From Clostridiales bacterium (GTDB lineage: Bacteria > Bacillota > Clostridia > Oscillospirales > Oscillospiraceae), in the NCBI GenBank assembly GCA_029098065.1, contig JAQXNP010000179.1:1-16158 (forward strand): DNA of 16,158 nt, given 5' to 3'. A model generated the notes under the pieces. It was not told where the DNA came from. It was given only the letters and a program-made list of their open reading frames with translations, and ran no database searches. Of the stretch, positions 12,357 through 16,158 are shown piece after piece. Both the position numbers and the translations under genes were made by a program. Positions within the stretch are counted from its first letter, which is position 1. Each line of letters starts with the position of its first letter.

Positions 12357-13232
12357 GTGCAATACGGCATTTCCGTCCTGCTCTCCGGCATCTCGCTGGG
12401 CGGGCAGTACGCCCTGATCGCCATCGGGTATACCATGGTCTACGGCATTCTGCGGCTCATCAACTTCGCCCATGGCGATGTGTTTATGGTGGCCGGTCTG
12501 ATGATGGTATATCTGAGCGCGGCGCTGCCCCTGGGGGCGGCGCTGCCCCTGGTGCTGCTCCTCACCGTTCTCCTGGGCTTCGCCATCGAGCGGGCGGCCT
12601 ATAAGCCCCTGCGCTCGGCGCCCCGGATGAGCGTCATGATCTCCGCCATCGGCGTGAGCTATCTGCTCCAGAATCTGGCCACCTATGTCACCGGCGGCCT
12701 GCCCCAGATGTATCCCGAACTGCCCCTGCTGTCCCAGAATGTCTCCATCGCCGGAGTGACCACCAAGTGGGTCACCGTGGTGACTCCCTTCCTGGTCATT
12801 ATTCTGGTGCTGGCGCTGACCCAGCTCATCAACCACACCAAGGTGGGCATGGCCATGCGGGCGGTGGCCAAGGACTTTGAGACCAGCCAGCTCATGGGCA
12901 TCAAGATCAATTCGGTTATTTCCATCACCTTCGTCATCGGTTCGGCCCTGGCGGCGGTGGGTTCCATGCTCTATTTTACCAACTACCAGTCCATCGTGCC
13001 CCTTTCCGGCGCTCTGCCCGGACTGCGGGCCTTCGTGGCCGCCGTGTTCGGCGGAATCGGCTCCATTCCCGGGGCCGTGGTGGGCGCTTTCATTATCGGC
13101 ATCAGCGAGACGATCATCAAAGGCTCCAACTGGAGTGTCTTCTCCGATGCCTTCACCTTCGCGCTCCTCATCATCATCCTGGTGGTCAAGCCCACCGGCC
13201 TGTTCGGTGAGAAAGCCACGGACAAAGTGTAA
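12357..13232 (+). CDS. livH: HAAT-family ABC permease LivH
   Basis: One of two membrane subunits of the importer. The 291-residue length matches LivH. The N-terminus starts QYGISVLLSGISLGGQYALI and continues with the family block YTMVYGILRLINFAHGD. The cytoplasmic coupling region is AMRAVAKDFETSQLMGI, followed by GSALAAVGSMLY and GLRAFVAAVFGGIGSIPGA, all typical of LivH. About eight hydrophobic segments are visible. GTG 12357 is the start (RBS AGGGAGG), not the upstream in-frame codons. The stop TAA at 13230-13232 overlaps the AAGGAGG site of livM, so translation of the two is tightly linked. It would pair with LivM and receive substrate from either upstream lipoprotein. Confidence 0.93.
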   Translation: MQYGISVLLSGISLGGQYALIAIGYTMVYGILRLINFAHGDVFMVAGLMMVYLSAALPLGAALPLVLLLTVLLGFAIERAAYKPLRSAPRMSVMISAIGVSYLLQNLATYVTGGLPQMYPELPLLSQNVSIAGVTTKWVTVVTPFLVIILVLALTQLINHTKVGMAMRAVAKDFETSQLMGIKINSVISITFVIGSALAAVGSMLYFTNYQSIVPLSGALPGLRAFVAAVFGGIGSIPGAVVGAFIIGISETIIKGSNWSVFSDAFTFALLIIILVVKPTGLFGEKATDKV

Positions 13233-13244
13233 GGAGGCGGGGAT

Positions 13245-14400
13245 ATGATTGAAAAGAAAAGCAAGAAGGGTGCCTTCCTCGCCCTGGCCTTTGTGGCTGC
13301 GCTGCTCATTCTGGTCATCGTGCTGGAAAACACCATGAAGCCCACCCACATGCTCTTTACGGTGCTGAAAAAGGGCGCGGTCTACGCTCTGGTGGCCACC
13401 TCCATGAACCTGCTCAACGGGTTCACCGGCCTGTTCTCTCTGGGGCAGGCGGGATTCATGCTCCTGGGCGCCTATACATACGCGATTCTCACCATCCCGG
13501 TGGCGGATAAGGACAGCGTATACTATCTGTACGGCGGCTCCACCGTGAAATTCTCCCTGCCCGACCTCTTCGGCGGGGCGGACACCGCGCCGGGCCTCAT
13601 CTTGGGCGTTCTGCTGGCCCTCATCCTGGGCGGCTGTGTGGCGGCGCTGGTGGCCTGGCTCATCGGCCTGCCCGTGCTGCGGCTGAAATCAGATTACCTG
13701 GCCATCGCCACTTTGGGCTTTGCCGAGATCATCCGGGCCGTTTTCCAGTGGGATAAGCTGGGCCCGGTCACCAACGGCGCCAACGCCCTGAAAAACTTCC
13801 CCACCTTCTCCAGCTTCAATATCACCAATGCCAACGGAGAAGTGGTCCTGAGGCTGTCCACATTCGTGGCCTTCCTGCTGTCGGCCATCTGCATCACCAT
13901 TATTGTCCTGCTCATCAATTCCTCCTATGGCCGTGCCTTCAAGGCCATCCGGGAGGATGACATCGCCGCCGAGGCCATGGGCATCAACCTGGCCAAGCAC
14001 AAGCGGCTGGCTTTCTGTATCTCCTCCTTCTTCGCCGGGGTGGGCGGAGGCCTGTTTGCCATGTTCGCCAATCAGGCCCAGGCCAAGAACTTCACCACCG
14101 CAATGACCTATGAGATCCTGCTCATCGTGGTCATCGGCGGCATTGGCTCCATCTCGGGCTCCTGCATCGCCTCTTTCCTCTATGTGGCGGCCAGCGAGTG
14201 GTGGCTGCGGTTCCTGGATACCGAGACCTATATCGGCAGCTTCAAGGTTCCCTTCCTCCGCAACGGCTTCCGCATGGTGGTCTTCTCCGTCATCATCATG
14301 ATCGTGGTCCTCTTCTTCCGCAAAGGAATCATGGGCGACAAGGAGCTGCCGGACCTGTTCCGAAAACGGGCCAAAACCAAAGGAAAGGCGGGTGCGGAAC

Positions 14401-14408
<8 letters not shown>
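13245..14408 (+). CDS. livM: HAAT-family ABC permease LivM
   Basis: Second membrane subunit; 387 residues. A basic cytoplasmic N-terminus (MIEKKSKKG) precedes the first membrane segment. Family blocks are MNLLNGFTGLFSLGQAGFML, LRLKSDYLAIATLGFAEIIR, TNGANAL and the coupling segment GRAFKAIREDDIAAEAMGI, then FFAGVGGGLFAM and IGGIGSISGS. An extracytoplasmic loop of about 30 residues (about 86-115, DKDSVYYLYGGS to GADTAPG) and a loop near FPTFSSF could contact the lipoproteins. The C-terminus is basic (FRKRAKTKGKAG). ATG 13245 follows AAGGAGG at 13231-13237. Its last eight bases overlap livG. Confidence 0.93.
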
Positions 14409-15292
<884 letters not shown>

Positions 15293-15306
<14 letters not shown>

Positions 15307-15988
15307 CGGCCTGCGGGTCAACTATGGCGGCATCGAGGCCGTCAAGGGCATCACCTTCGAGGTGCCTGAGCGCCAGATTGTGACGCTGATCGGCGCCAAC
15401 GGCGCGGGCAAATCCACCACGCTGCGGACCATCGCCGGACTGGTGAAGCCCGCCTCCGGGCGCATCCATCTCCAGGGGGATGATATCACCGGCATGTCCC
15501 CCGACCGCATCGTGTCCCGGGGCATTACCCTGGTCCCCGAGGGGCGGCACGTCTTCCCCGACCTGACTGTGCTGGAAAACCTGAAGATTGGAGCCTATTT
15601 GAGAAACGACAGTCTCTCCGATGACCTGGACTGGGTCTACTCCCTCTTCCCCCGGCTGAAGGAGCGGTCCTGGCAGGCGGCGGGCACCCTGTCCGGCGGC
15701 GAGCAGCAGATGCTGGCCGTGGGCCGGGCCCTCATGTCCCGGCCCAAGCTGATGATGATGGACGAGCCCTCCCTGGGCCTGGCCCCGCTGGTGGTGAAGG
15801 ATATCTTCTCCATCATCCGGAAGGTCAACGAGCAGGGAGTCACCATCCTCCTCATCGAGCAGAACGCCAACATGGCCCTTCACATCGCCGACACGGCCTA
15901 TGTGCTGGAGACGGGGCGGCTGACCCTGTCGGGCACCGGCAGGGAGCTGCTGAAGAACGAGGCGGTCAAAAAAGCCTATCTGGGCTGA
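15293..15988 (+). CDS. livF: HAAT-family ABC ATPase LivF
   Basis: Second ATPase of the importer, 231 residues, the family's normal length. Walker A GANGAGKST 34-42, signature LSGGEQQM 133-140, Walker B MMMDEPSLGLAP with D157-E158, and the ILLIEQNANMAL segment, in which the H-loop His of most ABC proteins is Gln-Asn as is usual in LivF. YVLETGR near the C-terminus is also typical. ATG 15293 lies inside livG (14-base overlap), so translation is coupled. It is the last gene of the operon and is followed by a hairpin. A stretch of its signature region (15689-15730) recurs, inverted, at the right edge of the window. Confidence 0.94.
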
Positions 15989-15993
15989 GACGG

Positions 15994-16048
15994 ATAACAG
16001 AAGCGGGGGCCCGGACCCGCCGCGGGGGCGGGCCCGCCTGTTATTATA
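15994..16048 (+). terminator. Probable terminator of the liv operon
   Basis: ATAACAG (15994-16000) pairs with CTGTTAT (16038-16044), and GCGGG (16003-16007) with CCCGC (16033-16037), two unpaired A's apart; the very GC-rich interior can fold further. The 3' side ends TGTTATTATA, a modest T-rich tail. The same structure may serve the opposite strand. Confidence 0.55.
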
Positions 16049-16059
16049 CCCCCGCCCCG

Positions 16060-16158
16060 GGGGGCACGGCCCTGGGTGGGTGCGTCCACCAACATCCGCG
16101 GGGGAGGGCACTTGCGGGCCCGCCCCACGGCCAGCATCTGCTGCTCGCCGCCGGACAG
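16060..16158 (-). pseudogene. livF-like ABC ATPase fragment, degenerate, continues beyond the window
   Basis: Read from base 16158 on the - strand the frame gives LSGGEQQMLAVGRA, then RKCPPPRMLVDAPTQGRAP. It aligns without gaps to LivF 133-165 (LSGGEQQMLAVGRA, then LMSRPKLMMMDEPSLGLAP). The first 42 bases match livF at 41 positions; the next 57 at about 40. The Walker B Glu is Ala (DAP for DEP) and no H-loop region follows: the frame runs through the terminator hairpin to a TAG at 15976-15978. This looks like the broken end of a second LivF-type gene or a rearranged copy of this livF. A contig-end assembly artefact would look the same. The part upstream of the signature motif lies outside the window. 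Confidence 0.5.

Overview
The window is G+C-rich (roughly 60% or more), densely coded, and uses strong AGGAGG-type ribosome binding sites with some GTG and TTG starts. Together with a long bifunctional Rel, a long Firmicutes-style RecJ tail and Gram-positive-type lipoprotein leaders, this suggests a high-GC member of the Clostridia (Oscillospiraceae, of the Flavonifractor/Intestinimonas kind). The taxonomic call is inference; no rRNA, tRNA, CRISPR array or mobile element is visible.

Layout. (1) 1-4072, + strand: the 3' part of recJ, then a full (p)ppGpp synthetase/hydrolase 19 bases downstream. (2) 4139-8682, + strand: a four-gene operon made of a 59-residue unknown protein, an ATP-grasp ligase resembling D-aspartate ligases, an Asp/Glu racemase, and a 791-residue fusion of a complete MurE-like ligase with a complete N-acetylglutamate-kinase-like domain. 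(3) 8779-9351, - strand: queH, ending inside a bidirectional terminator hairpin. (4) 9352-9591: a divergent intergenic region with a well-formed promoter in each direction, a shared short palindrome and direct repeats. (5) 9592-15988, + strand: a complete branched-chain-amino-acid-type (HAAT) ABC importer with two tandem paralogous lipoprotein binding proteins, two permeases and two ATPases, followed by a hairpin. (6) 16060-16158, - strand: a livF-like fragment with a damaged Walker B motif, running off the window.

How they fit together. RecJ (recombination/repair exonuclease) and Rel (stringent response) are housekeeping genes usually found close together in Firmicutes. The operon at 4139-8682 is the most interesting part: a racemase to supply a D-acidic amino acid, an ATP-grasp enzyme that could ligate it, a Mur ligase lacking the diaminopimelate-type DNPR signature, and a carboxylate kinase covalently attached to that Mur ligase. 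This looks like a dedicated pathway for a D-amino-acid-containing peptide or cell-wall precursor, with an unexplained acyl-phosphate step. The Liv cassette imports an amino acid or similar small polar substrate; its two binding proteins may widen or retune specificity. Large stem-loops in the gaps after each binding-protein gene could set a high binding-protein to permease ratio.
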